NCBI RefSeq assembly: GCF_003675385.1 | Contig: NZ_RCWZ01000001.1 | Span: 1,116,001 to 1,180,000 of the forward strand | DNA from: Mucilaginibacter kameinonensis | GTDB lineage: Bacteria; Bacteroidota; Bacteroidia; Sphingobacteriales; Sphingobacteriaceae | Direction: 5' to 3' | Length of the DNA stretch: 64,000 nucleotides | Made by a program: the position numbers and the translations under genes | Shown here: one piece after another, positions 18,384-26,856 of the stretch | Numbering within the stretch: the stretch's first letter is position 1 | How the letters are laid out: each line of letters opens with the position of its first letter | The notes under the pieces: model-generated | What the model was told of the DNA's origin: nothing | Seen by the model: the letters and a program-made list of their open reading frames with translations, nothing else | Database searches by the model: none

Positions 18384-18695
18384 ATGAAAAATCTATTTAA
18401 AATAGCCTTGTTTGCCGCAGGCACATTTATGGTTAGCCCCGGCTTTGCCCAAACGCATAAAGATTCGACCCTTGGCGGTAAAATCAGCAAGACCACTAAA
18501 AAGATAGGGCACAAAACGTCAGAGATTGCCGTTAAAGGCGCAACTGCGGTAGCCGATAAAAAATATGCCGGTAAGGTTGGCCCTAATGGCGAAACCATCT
18601 ACATTGATAAATACTCACACTATTTTTATGTAGATAAGAAAGGGCATCGTGTATACTTAAAAAAATCTCAGCTGGTTGATAAACCTGCGCAATAA
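18384..18695 (+). CDS. Small exported hypothetical protein
   Basis: A 103-residue protein with a clear signal peptide (MKNLFKIALFAAGTFMVSPG, likely cleavage after GFA at 22). The mature part is very basic (KISKTTKKIGHKTSEIAVKG) and ends with a Tyr/His/Lys-rich stretch (YIDKYSHYFYVDKKGHRVYL) that might form a small beta-hairpin. No family was recognised. It is 33 nt after gpsA and 47 nt before another small lipoprotein gene. Confidence 0.7.
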   Translation: MKNLFKIALFAAGTFMVSPGFAQTHKDSTLGGKISKTTKKIGHKTSEIAVKGATAVADKKYAGKVGPNGETIYIDKYSHYFYVDKKGHRVYLKKSQLVDKPAQ

Positions 18696-18742
18696 TTAAA
18701 TCCGATAAAGGCGTAAGCCGTTCTGAAAAATCCTGATCCGTC

Positions 18743-19063
18743 ATGAAAAAGTTTGCTCCGATATTTGCTGCAGTTGCAAGCATGTTACTGGTTTATTCTT
18801 GTTCAACCGCGCCGGCCCCCAATAAAAAGCTGGAAGGTAACTGGAAGTCAAAAGATGGTTCAACCAAGCTTTCCATAACCGATAAAGATTTTATTATGGA
18901 TGATGGGCAGGCCAGTAAAGAGGATTATTTTGTAAAAAGTGATACTATTTACACCTCATACCAGGGGAGCAGGCCTTATACCAAGTTTTGTATTAAGGAA
19001 CTTACCGATAGTAAGCTAACGCTTTGTTATCCCGACTCGGATATTGTTGAGTTTAGCCGTTAA
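18743..19063 (+). CDS. Small lipoprotein, lipocalin-like
   Basis: A 106-residue lipoprotein with lipobox VYSC (Cys20). After it comes LEGNWKSKDGSTKLSITDKDF, a pattern seen in small lipocalin-like or DUF4488-like Bacteroidota proteins that begin with a Trp-containing strand after Leu-x-Gly-x-Trp. Function is unknown. It is the last gene before a bidirectional terminator at 19157-19189. Confidence 0.7.
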   Translation: MKKFAPIFAAVASMLLVYSCSTAPAPNKKLEGNWKSKDGSTKLSITDKDFIMDDGQASKEDYFVKSDTIYTSYQGSRPYTKFCIKELTDSKLTLCYPDSDIVEFSR

Positions 19064-19156
19064 ACAACAAAAGCCTTTATTCCCGTATGCAGCGGTTAAA
19101 AGGCTTTGTTAACAAAACTAAACTAAAACTAATGCTTCTTACTAAAGGAAGCTCAT

Positions 19157-19189
19157 GAAAACCACCACATGCTTTGCACATGGTGGTTT
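19157..19189. terminator. Bidirectional terminator between convergent genes
   Basis: AAACCACCACATG (19158-19170) pairs with CATGGTGGTTT (19179-19189) with one bulged base. It lies between the plus-strand lipoprotein gene and the minus-strand helicase gene; in the minus direction the stem runs into TTTTC. Confidence 0.7.
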
Positions 19190-19204
19190 CTTTATGATGG
19201 ATGA

Positions 19205-21049
19205 TTAAAATCTCCTTCTGCGTTCCGGGCGATCTTCACGGGGCTTGCCTGAAAAATCACGGAAACCGCCACCATTGTGTTCGCGACGCTCGTTGCCACG
19301 GTAACCACCGCCTTCGCGACGTTCGCCACCACGGTATCCGCCTTCACGACGCTCGCCACCACGGTAACCACCACCTTCACGGCGCTCGCCACCACGGTAT
19401 CCACCTTCACGGCGCTCGCTTGTGCCTTCGCCTGAAATCTCAATCCTTACCGGGCGACCTTTGTATTCTGCTTCTTTGAAGCTGCTCATCACTTTGTCAA
19501 CATCTTCGTTCTGAACTTCAAAGAAAGAATACACGCCTTTAACGTCGATCTTACCTACGGTACGACCGCTGATTTTGGTAGTGTTACAGATGTAACCCAA
19601 CAAATCGCCACGGTTAAACTCGTCAACCGAACCTAAGTTTATAAATAAACGGGTGAAGTTGCCACGCACGCCGTTACCGCGTTCGCCACGATCTTCAAAC
19701 CTGTTACGGCCTTCTTCAATGTTGGCGTTTAGGTCAGGAGCGTTTTTATAATAATCAAGGAAACGGTTAAACTCAATTGAAGCAAAGCGTTTAATGAAAT
19801 CTTCTTTGGTGAAATCTTTAAACTCGTCGTAAATACGTGGCAGGTATTGCTCAATCTGCTCTTCGTTTACAGTTACATTATGTACTTTGTGAACAATAGA
19901 GAACAATTGTTTTTCGCAAACATCAAAACCTGTTGGGATTTCGGCTTTTACAAACTTTTTACCAATAACACGCTCAATCTGACGGATTTTGCCTAATTCT
20001 TTAGCGTTAACGATAGAGATTGATACACCTGTTTTACCTGCACGGGCTGTACGGCCGCTACGGTGGGTGTAGTTTTCAATTTCATCAGGTAGTGAATAGT
20101 TAATAACGTGTGTTACGTCATTAACGTCGATACCACGTGCTGCAACGTCAGTAGCAATTAACAATTGCAGGCTGCGCTCACGGTAGCGTTTCATCACTTT
20201 ATCGCGTTGTTGCTGTGACAGGTCACCGTGTAATGAATCGGCATTATAGCCGTCTTTAATCAGTGACTCAGCAATTTCCTGGGTTTCAATTTTGGTACGG
20301 CAAAATACGATACCAAAAATATCAGGGTTAAAGTCAACAATACGTTTAAACGCGGCATACTTGTCACGGGCACGTACTATATAGTACTCGTGCTCGATAT
20401 TGGCATTACCAGTGTTTTTTGCGCCCATAGTAAGCTCAAACGGATTGTCCATGTACTTTTTGGCGATCCGCCTAACTTCTGCAGGCATGGTGGCCGAGAA
20501 TAGCCAGGTTTTTTTCTCTTCGGGTGTGGTAGATAAGATACTATCAATGTCTTCCTGAAAGCCCATGTTGAGCATTTCATCAGCCTCATCCAATACTACA
20601 TACTTCACAGCCGAAAAGTCTATAGCCTTACGGTTTATGATATCAAGCATACGACCTGGTGTAGCAACTACAATCTGTACGCCGCGTTTGATCTGGCGTA
20701 ACTGATCCATAATGCTTGCACCACCATAAACTGCAACAACATGTACGTTGTTCATTTTTTTGGCGTAATTCTTAATGTCGTTCGCGATCTGTAAACAAAG
20801 TTCGCGTGTTGGGCATAAAACAAGTGCCTGTGGATGATTTTCTTCGAAATCAAGCAGTTCCAACAATGGTAGGCCAAAGGCAGCAGTTTTTCCGGTCCCG
20901 GTTTGGGCTAATCCGACAAAATCGTTGCTGCCTGTTAACAATACCGGGATTGACTGCTCCTGGATTGGTGTAGGATTTTCAAATCCTAATTCAGAGATGG
21001 CATTAACAATATCATGACGGATTCCCAGTTCAATAAATGGGTTGTTCAT
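19205..21049 (-). CDS. deaD: DEAD-box RNA helicase with RGG tail
   Basis: A 614-residue ATP-dependent RNA helicase of the DeaD/CsdA type, acting in ribosome assembly and mRNA turnover, often at low temperature. Motifs in order: Q motif (FENPTPIQEQ, 23-32), AQTGTGKT (48-55), PTREL (80-84), TPGR (130-133), DEAD (154-157), SAT (near 185), ARGID and HRSGRTARAG. A DbpA-type RNA-binding domain (TRLFINLGSVDEFNRGDLLG) begins near 468. The last 60 residues are RREGGYRGG-type repeats, a disordered RNA-binding tail. The promoter is at 21091-21121, leaving a short leader of about 35 nt. Confidence 0.93.
   Translation of the reverse strand: MNNPFIELGIRHDIVNAISELGFENPTPIQEQSIPVLLTGSNDFVGLAQTGTGKTAAFGLPLLELLDFEENHPQALVLCPTRELCLQIANDIKNYAKKMNNVHVVAVYGGASIMDQLRQIKRGVQIVVATPGRMLDIINRKAIDFSAVKYVVLDEADEMLNMGFQEDIDSILSTTPEEKKTWLFSATMPAEVRRIAKKYMDNPFELTMGAKNTGNANIEHEYYIVRARDKYAAFKRIVDFNPDIFGIVFCRTKIETQEIAESLIKDGYNADSLHGDLSQQQRDKVMKRYRERSLQLLIATDVAARGIDVNDVTHVINYSLPDEIENYTHRSGRTARAGKTGVSISIVNAKELGKIRQIERVIGKKFVKAEIPTGFDVCEKQLFSIVHKVHNVTVNEEQIEQYLPRIYDEFKDFTKEDFIKRFASIEFNRFLDYYKNAPDLNANIEEGRNRFEDRGERGNGVRGNFTRLFINLGSVDEFNRGDLLGYICNTTKISGRTVGKIDVKGVYSFFEVQNEDVDKVMSSFKEAEYKGRPVRIEISGEGTSERREGGYRGGERREGGGYRGGERREGGYRGGERREGGGYRGNERREHNGGGFRDFSGKPREDRPERRRRF
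19270..19425. repeat. In-gene tandem repeats coding the RGG tail
   Basis: Units of about 36-42 bp (CCACGGTAWCCRCC.TTCRCG.CGCTCGCCA on the plus strand) repeat about four times inside the helicase gene and code for GERREGG(G)YRG. Such tracts change length easily by slippage or recombination. Confidence 0.85.
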
Positions 21050-21090
21050 GAATTAAAATAACGAATTTGACAACATCGTCAAATCGGGCG

Positions 21091-21121
21091 CAAAGATAGT
21101 GTTTATGTTTTACAATTCCAA
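21091..21121 (-). promoter_or_regulatory. Promoter of the DEAD-box helicase gene
   Basis: On the minus strand, TTGG (complement of 21118-21121), a 19-nt spacer, then TATCTTTG (complement of 21091-21098), matching the Bacteroidota consensus. The rest of the 374-bp gap (21122-21360) shows no gene or clear structure. Confidence 0.75.
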
Positions 21122-21360
21122 TAGCTTGGTTAGGATAAAATTGCGTTTGATGGTATTATTGCGAATAAGCTACTAAATAGCTGAAAAAAAACCAGTTAAT
21201 TAATGATCTCATAACATGGATTTTATTTTTTGAGGGTTTTTGAACTTGCTTTTTTGATCAAAAGCTTATTTGCAACGGCGAAAGCTACAGGTTTTTCAGT
21301 ATTTTTTTACATCCGGATCACAAGGATCAGCTTGTTATTTAACCTAAACTAAAAGTATAG

Positions 21361-21394
21361 AAAAGAAAAAAGCCAGACTTATGACTTCCGGCTT
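21361..21394 (-). terminator. Terminator of the DUF4293 gene
   Basis: In the minus direction AAGCCGGA pairs with TCTGGCTT (one G-T) across a 9-nt loop, followed by TTTTCTTTTC. Confidence 0.75.
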
Positions 21395-21423
21395 AGTGCT
21401 GTTGACTTAATGTTAATATAAGC

Positions 21424-21891
21424 TTACCTCAACCTGTCGGCCGATTTTACCAGTTTCTCATCTTTTTGAATGCTTTTTTGCGCAAAAATGATGAGTATGA
21501 TACTTAACGAGGTAAGGAACAGGCCAATACCCATAGTGTGGGTGTCGAGTGTAATGCTGCCGGCTGTGCCCTTAACGGTTTGCGCCATCCAAAAGCTATA
21601 GCCAATAAGCACAAGTATAGCGCTGTAGCAAAATGCTATTTGCTGCTTGCGGTTTTTATATAAAAAGATAATAACTAACGGAACAAGGGCCACAATAGCG
21701 GTTATGGCAGTAAGGGCCACAAAAGTTTGGGTATGTTGCTGCGCGCCATTAACATCCTGGTAAATACCGGTAACCATAATGCTTGACGGCTTATCATTAA
21801 TATAAACGTTGTGGGCAAGCGGGAAAAAGAAAAGGCCAAACAGCACAAGGCTGGCGAATAAAAGGTAAATGCTTTGGATGCGTTGAAGCAT
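21424..21891 (-). CDS. DUF4293 membrane protein
   Basis: Four hydrophobic segments are visible in a 155-residue protein starting MLQRIQSIYLLFASLVLFG, the usual start of DUF4293, a family of Bacteroidota membrane proteins of unknown function. The reading frame is open for 28 more codons upstream, but those residues are polar and unlike the family, so the ATG at 21891 is preferred. A TATATTTG box lies 19 nt before this start, which supports the choice. Confidence 0.85.
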   Translation of the reverse strand: MLQRIQSIYLLFASLVLFGLFFFPLAHNVYINDKPSSIMVTGIYQDVNGAQQHTQTFVALTAITAIVALVPLVIIFLYKNRKQQIAFCYSAILVLIGYSFWMAQTVKGTAGSITLDTHTMGIGLFLTSLSIILIIFAQKSIQKDEKLVKSADRLR

Positions 21892-22005
21892 AGTATTAAA
21901 ATTATATGGGCAAATATAATTGTTTTGCTTATAGTATGTAGTCGATTTGTTGCAGCCCCGAAATACTATGACCAAATTATGAACCCTGCATCATTGGCAG
22001 ATTAT

Positions 22006-22013
22006 TAACTTTG
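22006..22013 (+). promoter_or_regulatory. -7 box 5 nt before the truA start
   Basis: TAACTTTG followed by CCTTT and the GTG start at 22019. Initiation about 5-7 nt after the box would give a transcript with no 5' leader. Confidence 0.55.
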
Positions 22014-22018
22014 CCTTT

Positions 22019-22834
22019 GTGAACATCAATCAGCGTTATTTTATTGAACTGGCTTATAATGGTACTGCCTATCACGGCTGGCAGGTACAGCAAAATGCCG
22101 TAAGCGTGCAGGAGCTGTTAAATAAGGCCCTTAGCACCATTCTTCGTCAGCCAATAGAAACAACCGGCTGCGGCCGCACAGATACCGGTGTGCACGCCAA
22201 AGAGTTTTTCGCGCATTTTGATGTTGGGGGTAATGGTTCATCGTTCATAGATCATGGTAAGGCCGATGGCTATGAACCATCAACTATTAACCATGAACAG
22301 GTGGTGAGGGGCCTAAACGCCCTGCTTCCTTACGATATCGCCATAAAAAATGTGATCCCTGTTCATGCCGATGCGCATGCCCGGTTTGATGCTACGGCGC
22401 GGTCGTATCAGTATCACATCCATTTTAATAAAGATCCATTTTTACAGGGATATTCATGGCAGTTGCGCGATGTGCCAAATCTTGAGCTGATGAACCAGGC
22501 GGCGGCTGTCATGATGGAGTATATTGACTTTAGCTGTTTCAGCAAATCAAACACCCAGGTTAAAACCAATAACTGTAAAATAACCCGGGCCGAATGGGTG
22601 AAGACAGATAACGGCATAGTTTTTCATATCACTGCCGACAGGTTTTTGCGCAACATGGTTCGCGCTATTGTTGGTACCTTAATGATGATTGGTCGCGAAG
22701 AATTGAAACCGGAAGCTATCCGCGAGATTATTGAAAGTAAAAACCGTTCAAACGCCGGTACAAGCGTACCCGCCTGCGGGCTGTATTTGACAGAGGTTAA
22801 ATATCCGTACTCCTTAAGCCCCCTAACCCCCTGA
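22019..22834 (+). CDS. truA: tRNA pseudouridine(38-40) synthase TruA
   Basis: A 271-residue enzyme that isomerises uridines 38-40 in the tRNA anticodon stem. The catalytic Asp55 sits in CGRTDTGVHA, with FIELAYNGTAYHGWQ at the N-terminus and ARSYQYHI and FLRNMVRAIVGTL further on. The start is GTG at 22019; no ATG occurs nearby in frame. The last residues (LSPLTP) and the stop codon come from a CCCCCTAACCCCCTGAAGGGGG repeat, so the C-terminus has been replaced or extended by a repeat insertion. An insertion of about 20 residues near 70-90 (FDVGGNGSSFIDHGKADGYE region) is longer than usual. Confidence 0.95.
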   Translation: MNINQRYFIELAYNGTAYHGWQVQQNAVSVQELLNKALSTILRQPIETTGCGRTDTGVHAKEFFAHFDVGGNGSSFIDHGKADGYEPSTINHEQVVRGLNALLPYDIAIKNVIPVHADAHARFDATARSYQYHIHFNKDPFLQGYSWQLRDVPNLELMNQAAAVMMEYIDFSCFSKSNTQVKTNNCKITRAEWVKTDNGIVFHITADRFLRNMVRAIVGTLMMIGREELKPEAIREIIESKNRSNAGTSVPACGLYLTEVKYPYSLSPLTP

Positions 22835-22844
22835 AGGGGGAACT
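22817..22844. repeat. CCCCCTAACCCCC repeat at the truA 3' end
   Basis: Reads AGCCCCCTAACCCCCTGAAGG and on through GGGAACT. CCCCC pairs with GGGGG as a small hairpin. The TGA inside it (22832-22834) is the truA stop. A sister copy is at 49611-49632. Confidence 0.85.
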
Positions 22845-22887
22845 ATGGCGGAGGGCAGGCGAGATTGGATGATATATAATTATACTT

Positions 22888-22895
22888 TAACTTTG
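22888..22895 (+). promoter_or_regulatory. -7 box 5 nt before the ABC exporter start
   Basis: TAACTTTG, then AAATA, then the GTG start at 22901. The same spacing occurs at truA, the LysE gene and the methyltransferase gene. Confidence 0.55.
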
Positions 22896-22900
22896 AAATA

Positions 22901-24796
22901 GTGGCTAAAGAAAAAAAAGATACTAAGGAAGAAGCTTCAGCATCAACGAATGGGGAAGCGACCAAACAAGCAGCACCTCCGCCAGCTGGCGGAGGCGGGG
23001 GGGGCGTAACCGGAAAGGCTTTAGACTGGAAACTGCTTGGCAGGGTAATGCATTATGTTAAGCCTTACAACAAAACATTTGTTATAGCCACCTTCCTTAC
23101 CATTTTCATTGCGGTCAACGCTTTGATACAACCAATCCTGATTCAGCGTACATTGGATGTTAACATCCTGAACGACGATTATAACGGCCTGGTTTTTATG
23201 GTTGAGCTCATGATAGGTCAGCTTATTATTCAAACCATTGCCCAGTATTATCAAACCTATTCGACCAATGCGCTGGGGCAGTATGTTATTCGCGATTTGA
23301 GGATTGACATCTTTAATCATATTACCAGTTTACGATTAAAATACTTCGACCGTACACCTATCGGGATGCTCATCACCCGCACGGTATCCGATCTGGAAAC
23401 CATTGCCGATATTTTTTCGGAAGGGTTAATCTCTATCATGGGTGATATGCTGCTGGTAGTTGCCGTAATTGGCTATATGCTTTGGCAGGACTGGAAGCTG
23501 GCCCTGATCACCCTCATCCCGATGCCGTTCCTGTTTGCTTCAACTTATGTATTTAAGGAGGCCATCAAATCATCGTTCCAGGAGGTGCGTACACAGGTGG
23601 CGAGGCTCAATACCTTTTTGGCCGAGCATATTTCGGGTATCAGCGTGATCCAGATCTTCGCCCGTGAAGACCAGGAAATGCGCAAGTTTAAGGCTGTGAA
23701 CGAAAAGTACCGCGATGCCAATATCCGTTCAAACTGGTATTATTCGATATTTTTTCCGGTGGTAGAAATTCTGTTTGCCATATGTATGGGCTTGCTGGTT
23801 TGGTATGGTTGTAAACGGATGCTTTCCGACAGCCAGATGGCAACTATCACCGTATCTGGCAAGGGAATTACTCCGGGCCTGATCACCAGTTTTATTGTGT
23901 TGCTTAATATGCTGTTCAGGCCTATCCGCCAATTGGCCGATAAATTTAACACCCTGCAAATGGGCATGGTTGGCGCCGACAGGATCTTTAAAGTATTAGA
24001 TACCGACGAGGTTGTTGAAAATAAGGGTACGCTTACCACAGGCAGGTTGCAGGGCGATATCAGCTTTGATAAAGTTTGGTTTGCTTATAATGACGAAAAC
24101 TGGGTACTTAAAAACATCAGCTTTCATATTAAACCAGGCGAAACCCTTGCCTTGGTGGGGGCCACCGGTGCCGGTAAATCATCAACTATTAATATCCTGA
24201 ACCGTTTTTATGAGATAGGCCAGGGTTGTGTTAAAGTTGACGGGCATGATATTCATGACTTTGATATAAATTATCTGCGCTCGCAAATAGCTACCGTGAT
24301 ACAGGATGTGTTTTTGTTTAGCGATACCATTGCCAATAACATCAGCCTGAATAATCAGGCCATTACGCGTGAACAGATCATCGCCGCCGCCAAAGATGTT
24401 GGCGCACATGATTTTATTGAGCGCCTGCCCGGAGGGTATGATTATAATGTGATGGAACGCGGCTCTACGCTTTCGGCAGGGCAATCGCAGCTGATCTCGT
24501 TTATCCGTGCGTTGGTTTATAACCCGGCAATTTTGGTGCTTGACGAAGCTACCTCATCTGTTGATACCGAAACAGAGATCCTGATCCAGAATGCTATCAA
24601 TAAATTAATGGAAGGCCGTACGGCTATCGTGATAGCCCACAGACTTTCAACCATTCAAAACGCCGACAGGATCATTGTTCTTGACCATGGCGAGATTATG
24701 GAAATGGGCACTCACCAGGAATTGCTTAAAATCGAGAATGGCCATTACCGGAAGTTGTATGACCTGCAGTTTAACTCGGCGGGGATTGCGAGATAG
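22901..24796 (+). CDS. ABC exporter, fused permease and ATPase
   Basis: A 631-residue type IV ABC half-transporter. The first 40 residues are a charged then Pro/Gly-rich low-complexity tail. Six membrane segments lie between about 50 and 355. The ATPase has Walker A GATGAGKSS (about 419), signature LSAGQSQ (LSGGQ variant, about 525), Walker B ILVLDEATSS and a late HRLSTIQ. The LSAGQ form is shared with many MsbA-like lipid or drug exporters of Bacteroidota. The substrate is unknown. The start is GTG at 22901; the upstream frame overlaps the truA-end repeat. Confidence 0.92.
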   Translation: MAKEKKDTKEEASASTNGEATKQAAPPPAGGGGGGVTGKALDWKLLGRVMHYVKPYNKTFVIATFLTIFIAVNALIQPILIQRTLDVNILNDDYNGLVFMVELMIGQLIIQTIAQYYQTYSTNALGQYVIRDLRIDIFNHITSLRLKYFDRTPIGMLITRTVSDLETIADIFSEGLISIMGDMLLVVAVIGYMLWQDWKLALITLIPMPFLFASTYVFKEAIKSSFQEVRTQVARLNTFLAEHISGISVIQIFAREDQEMRKFKAVNEKYRDANIRSNWYYSIFFPVVEILFAICMGLLVWYGCKRMLSDSQMATITVSGKGITPGLITSFIVLLNMLFRPIRQLADKFNTLQMGMVGADRIFKVLDTDEVVENKGTLTTGRLQGDISFDKVWFAYNDENWVLKNISFHIKPGETLALVGATGAGKSSTINILNRFYEIGQGCVKVDGHDIHDFDINYLRSQIATVIQDVFLFSDTIANNISLNNQAITREQIIAAAKDVGAHDFIERLPGGYDYNVMERGSTLSAGQSQLISFIRALVYNPAILVLDEATSSVDTETEILIQNAINKLMEGRTAIVIAHRLSTIQNADRIIVLDHGEIMEMGTHQELLKIENGHYRKLYDLQFNSAGIAR

Positions 24797-24812
24797 GTAA
24801 ATATTACATCAT

Positions 24813-24900
24813 GTCATAGCGAGCGAAGCGTGGCAACCGCACGGAAGCATGGCCGCCCTGTATAGCAAGCGATTGCTTCGTCGTTCCTTCTCGAAATGAC
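24813..24900. repeat. REP-like palindrome, copy 3
   Basis: GTCATAGCGAGCGAAGCGTGG at the left and CGATTGCTTCGTCGTTCC...AAATGAC at the right, core ACCGCACGGAAGCATGGCCGCC. It belongs to the second subtype, shared with 34225-34306 and inverted at 41140-41224. It lies between the ABC exporter gene and a convergent small gene. Confidence 0.85.
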
Positions 24901-24913
24901 GCTTTGAGATGAC

Positions 24914-25117
24914 TCACTTCTTCGGTACACTCTTAACCGAATGCACAGGCTGCTCTTCTTTTTCATGCTTTTTTGCGATATCGCCACCATGCGGGTTATC
25001 TGCATGATATTGTTTATCTTCTTTCCGCACCTTGCTTTTATGCCCATTATCGGCCGGCCTGTGGGTCGGTGTATCTGATGGTGAAGGTTTATCTTTTTCG
25101 TTTGCTGGCTTTGTCAT
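24914..25117 (-). CDS. Small hydrophilic hypothetical protein
   Basis: A 67-residue, highly charged protein (Lys, Glu, Asp, His, Pro-rich; no hydrophobic core), starting MTKPANEKDKPSPSD. It is probably disordered. No family was recognised. The frame has an ATG and is preferred to the overlapping frame at 24814-25047, which runs into the repeat. Confidence 0.5.
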   Translation of the reverse strand: MTKPANEKDKPSPSDTPTHRPADNGHKSKVRKEDKQYHADNPHGGDIAKKHEKEEQPVHSVKSVPKK

Positions 25118-25195
25118 AATTTAATAACAAAGGCAATGATGCTTTGTTTAACTCCAGATTTATATCAGAATTTGGTTTTTAATTTGTCTGTATCG

Positions 25196-25317
25196 GGATT
25201 GTCTGAATCAGAATTTACAGAATTTTTAAATTTTCAGAATTACCTGTCAGGGTAGCCAAGTCGTCAAAAGCGATAAATTCTGTTAATTCTTAAATCCTGT
25301 AAATTCTGATCCGGTTA
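25196..25317. repeat. AT-rich palindromic repeat (AATTCTGTAAATTCTG family)
   Basis: The left half (TCTGAATCAGAATTTACAGA) and right half (ATCCTGTAAATTCTGATCCG) are roughly inverted around CAGGGTAGCCAAGTCG. Related sequence occurs at 50948-51140 and 55190-55310. The rest of the 369-bp gap 25118-25486 shows no gene. Confidence 0.65.
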
Positions 25318-25486
25318 GCTGTTAATAAATGTTAAATATGTTAGCTAAGGCGCTATTAAACATATTTATAAGCAATAAACTTTTACCTTTAGGGTGGGTT
25401 TCTTATTTTCGCAGAAATATGATATTAATTTGAAGGGGCAGTGGCCTCAAATCTCAAATCGGATATCTAACATCTAACAAACGTAA

Positions 25487-26365
25487 ATGGAAGAATTTGA
25501 AGCAAGCGCATCCTCTAAAAAAACAAAAACCATCTACATTTCAACTGTATTTGGTATTGCCATGGTGCTGTTAATGGTAGGATTGCTGGGGTTAATACTG
25601 GTATACGCTAAAAATATTTCGAGCTATGTTAAGGAAAACATCGTACTTAATATTTTTGTTGATGATGCCGCCCACGAAAGCGATGTATTACAGCTTCAAA
25701 AACAACTGGATGGCAACGTAATGGTAAAACAAACCCAATACGTGAGTAAAGAACTTGCCGCCCGTAACCTGCAAAAAGACCTTGGCGAAGACTTTGTGAA
25801 GTTTCTCGGTTATAATCCATTATCACAATCGGTTGATGTTTACCTGAAAGCCGATTATGCGAACAATAAGGATATAGAGAAATTTAAAGCCGAACTGCTG
25901 AAAAATCCATTGATAAAAGAGGTTAAATACCAGCAATCATTGGTTGATCAGATGAACCAGAATGTAACTACTATCAGCCTGATCATCCTTACCTTCGCAG
26001 GTATTTTTGTGGTGCTTTCGGTAGCGTTAATTAACAATACCATTAGGCTGGCTATTTATTCACAGCGTTTCCTGATCAAATCAATGCAGTTGGTTGGGGC
26101 TACTAAAGGGTTTATCCGCAAGCCTTTTTTACTATATGGTATCTGGCATGGTTTACTGGGCGGGTTAATTGCTATTATCCTGCTGATAGGAACACTATAT
26201 GTTGCTTATGATAATGTGCCCGACCTGGTGTTTTTACAAAACTATACCGAGTTTGGTATTGTGTTTTTAGGTGTTGTTGGTCTGGGTATTTTTATATCGG
26301 GCTTTAGCACCTTTTTAGCAGTTAACAAGTTTTTACGTTTAAAAATATACGATCTGTACAGATAG
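25487..26365 (+). CDS. ftsX: Cell division protein FtsX
   Basis: A 292-residue ABC-type permease with one N-terminal membrane helix (about 20-42), an extracytoplasmic domain (45-160) and three further helices (about 170-190, 222-245, 260-282). FtsX works with the ATPase FtsE at the division septum and controls peptidoglycan hydrolases. The periplasmic domain ends with FKAELLKNPLIKEVKYQ, typical of the family. ftsE is not adjacent, as is common in Bacteroidota. It heads a ftsX-DUF3098-uppP unit. Confidence 0.92.
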   Translation: MEEFEASASSKKTKTIYISTVFGIAMVLLMVGLLGLILVYAKNISSYVKENIVLNIFVDDAAHESDVLQLQKQLDGNVMVKQTQYVSKELAARNLQKDLGEDFVKFLGYNPLSQSVDVYLKADYANNKDIEKFKAELLKNPLIKEVKYQQSLVDQMNQNVTTISLIILTFAGIFVVLSVALINNTIRLAIYSQRFLIKSMQLVGATKGFIRKPFLLYGIWHGLLGGLIAIILLIGTLYVAYDNVPDLVFLQNYTEFGIVFLGVVGLGIFISGFSTFLAVNKFLRLKIYDLYR

Positions 26366-26460
26366 GTAGGTTAAAGGCGAAAGGATAAAGCCTAAAGGTT
26401 TTTCCTCTGCTTTAAATCACTAATTCACTAAATCAATAATTCAGTCATTAAAAAAGATAT

Positions 26461-26757
26461 ATGGCACAAAAATTTAAACCAAGCGCTCCTGTAAAACCAG
26501 CAGCAGCGACAGCTTCGGCAACAACTGCAGGTGCTGCAAAAGCTACCGCGCCAACGCAACCAGTGCAATTTATATTCGATAAAAGCAATTACCGTATGCT
26601 GATCATCAGCGTTGCGGTTGTAGCTTTGGGTTTTGTGCTAATGTCGGGTACAACTGATATTTACAGTACAACCAAAATAGTTATTGCTCCCATCGTAGTT
26701 TTGGGCGGCTTTGCTTTAGGTTTCTTCGCTATTCTTAAAAAGCCTTCGGCTAATTAA
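26461..26757 (+). CDS. DUF3098 membrane protein
   Basis: A 98-residue protein with a Pro/Ala/Thr-rich N-terminus and two membrane helices (about 45-65 and 74-92). The FDKSNYRMLIISVAVVALGF segment is the DUF3098 hallmark. Its function is unknown; in Bacteroidota it usually lies, as here, between ftsX and uppP, which suggests a role in the cell envelope. Confidence 0.88.
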   Translation: MAQKFKPSAPVKPAAATASATTAGAAKATAPTQPVQFIFDKSNYRMLIISVAVVALGFVLMSGTTDIYSTTKIVIAPIVVLGGFALGFFAILKKPSAN

Positions 26758-26778
26758 ACAGTAATCATGCTGGTTTTT

Positions 26779-26817
26779 ACAGCAGGTATGTTCAAATCTA
26801 ACGAACATTCCTGCTGT
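26779..26817. other. 15-bp inverted repeat between DUF3098 and uppP
   Basis: ACAGCAGGTATGTTC pairs with GAACATTCCTGCTGT (one mismatch) over a 9-nt loop. There is no T-run, so it may be an mRNA-stability hairpin rather than a terminator. Confidence 0.55.
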
Positions 26818-26856
26818 AAATAACGTATACTTCTACCTCAACCCCTTAAATCCCCA

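Noticed and set aside
19201..19479. His/Arg-rich frames opposite the helicase tail
   Set aside because: They are antisense readings of the RGG-coding tandem repeats.
21892..21975. Upstream extension of the DUF4293 gene
   Set aside because: The extra 28 residues are unlike the family, and a TATATTTG promoter box lies within this stretch.
24814..25047. Alternative minus-strand frame of 77 residues
   Set aside because: It overlaps the better hydrophilic frame and ends inside a REP-like palindrome.
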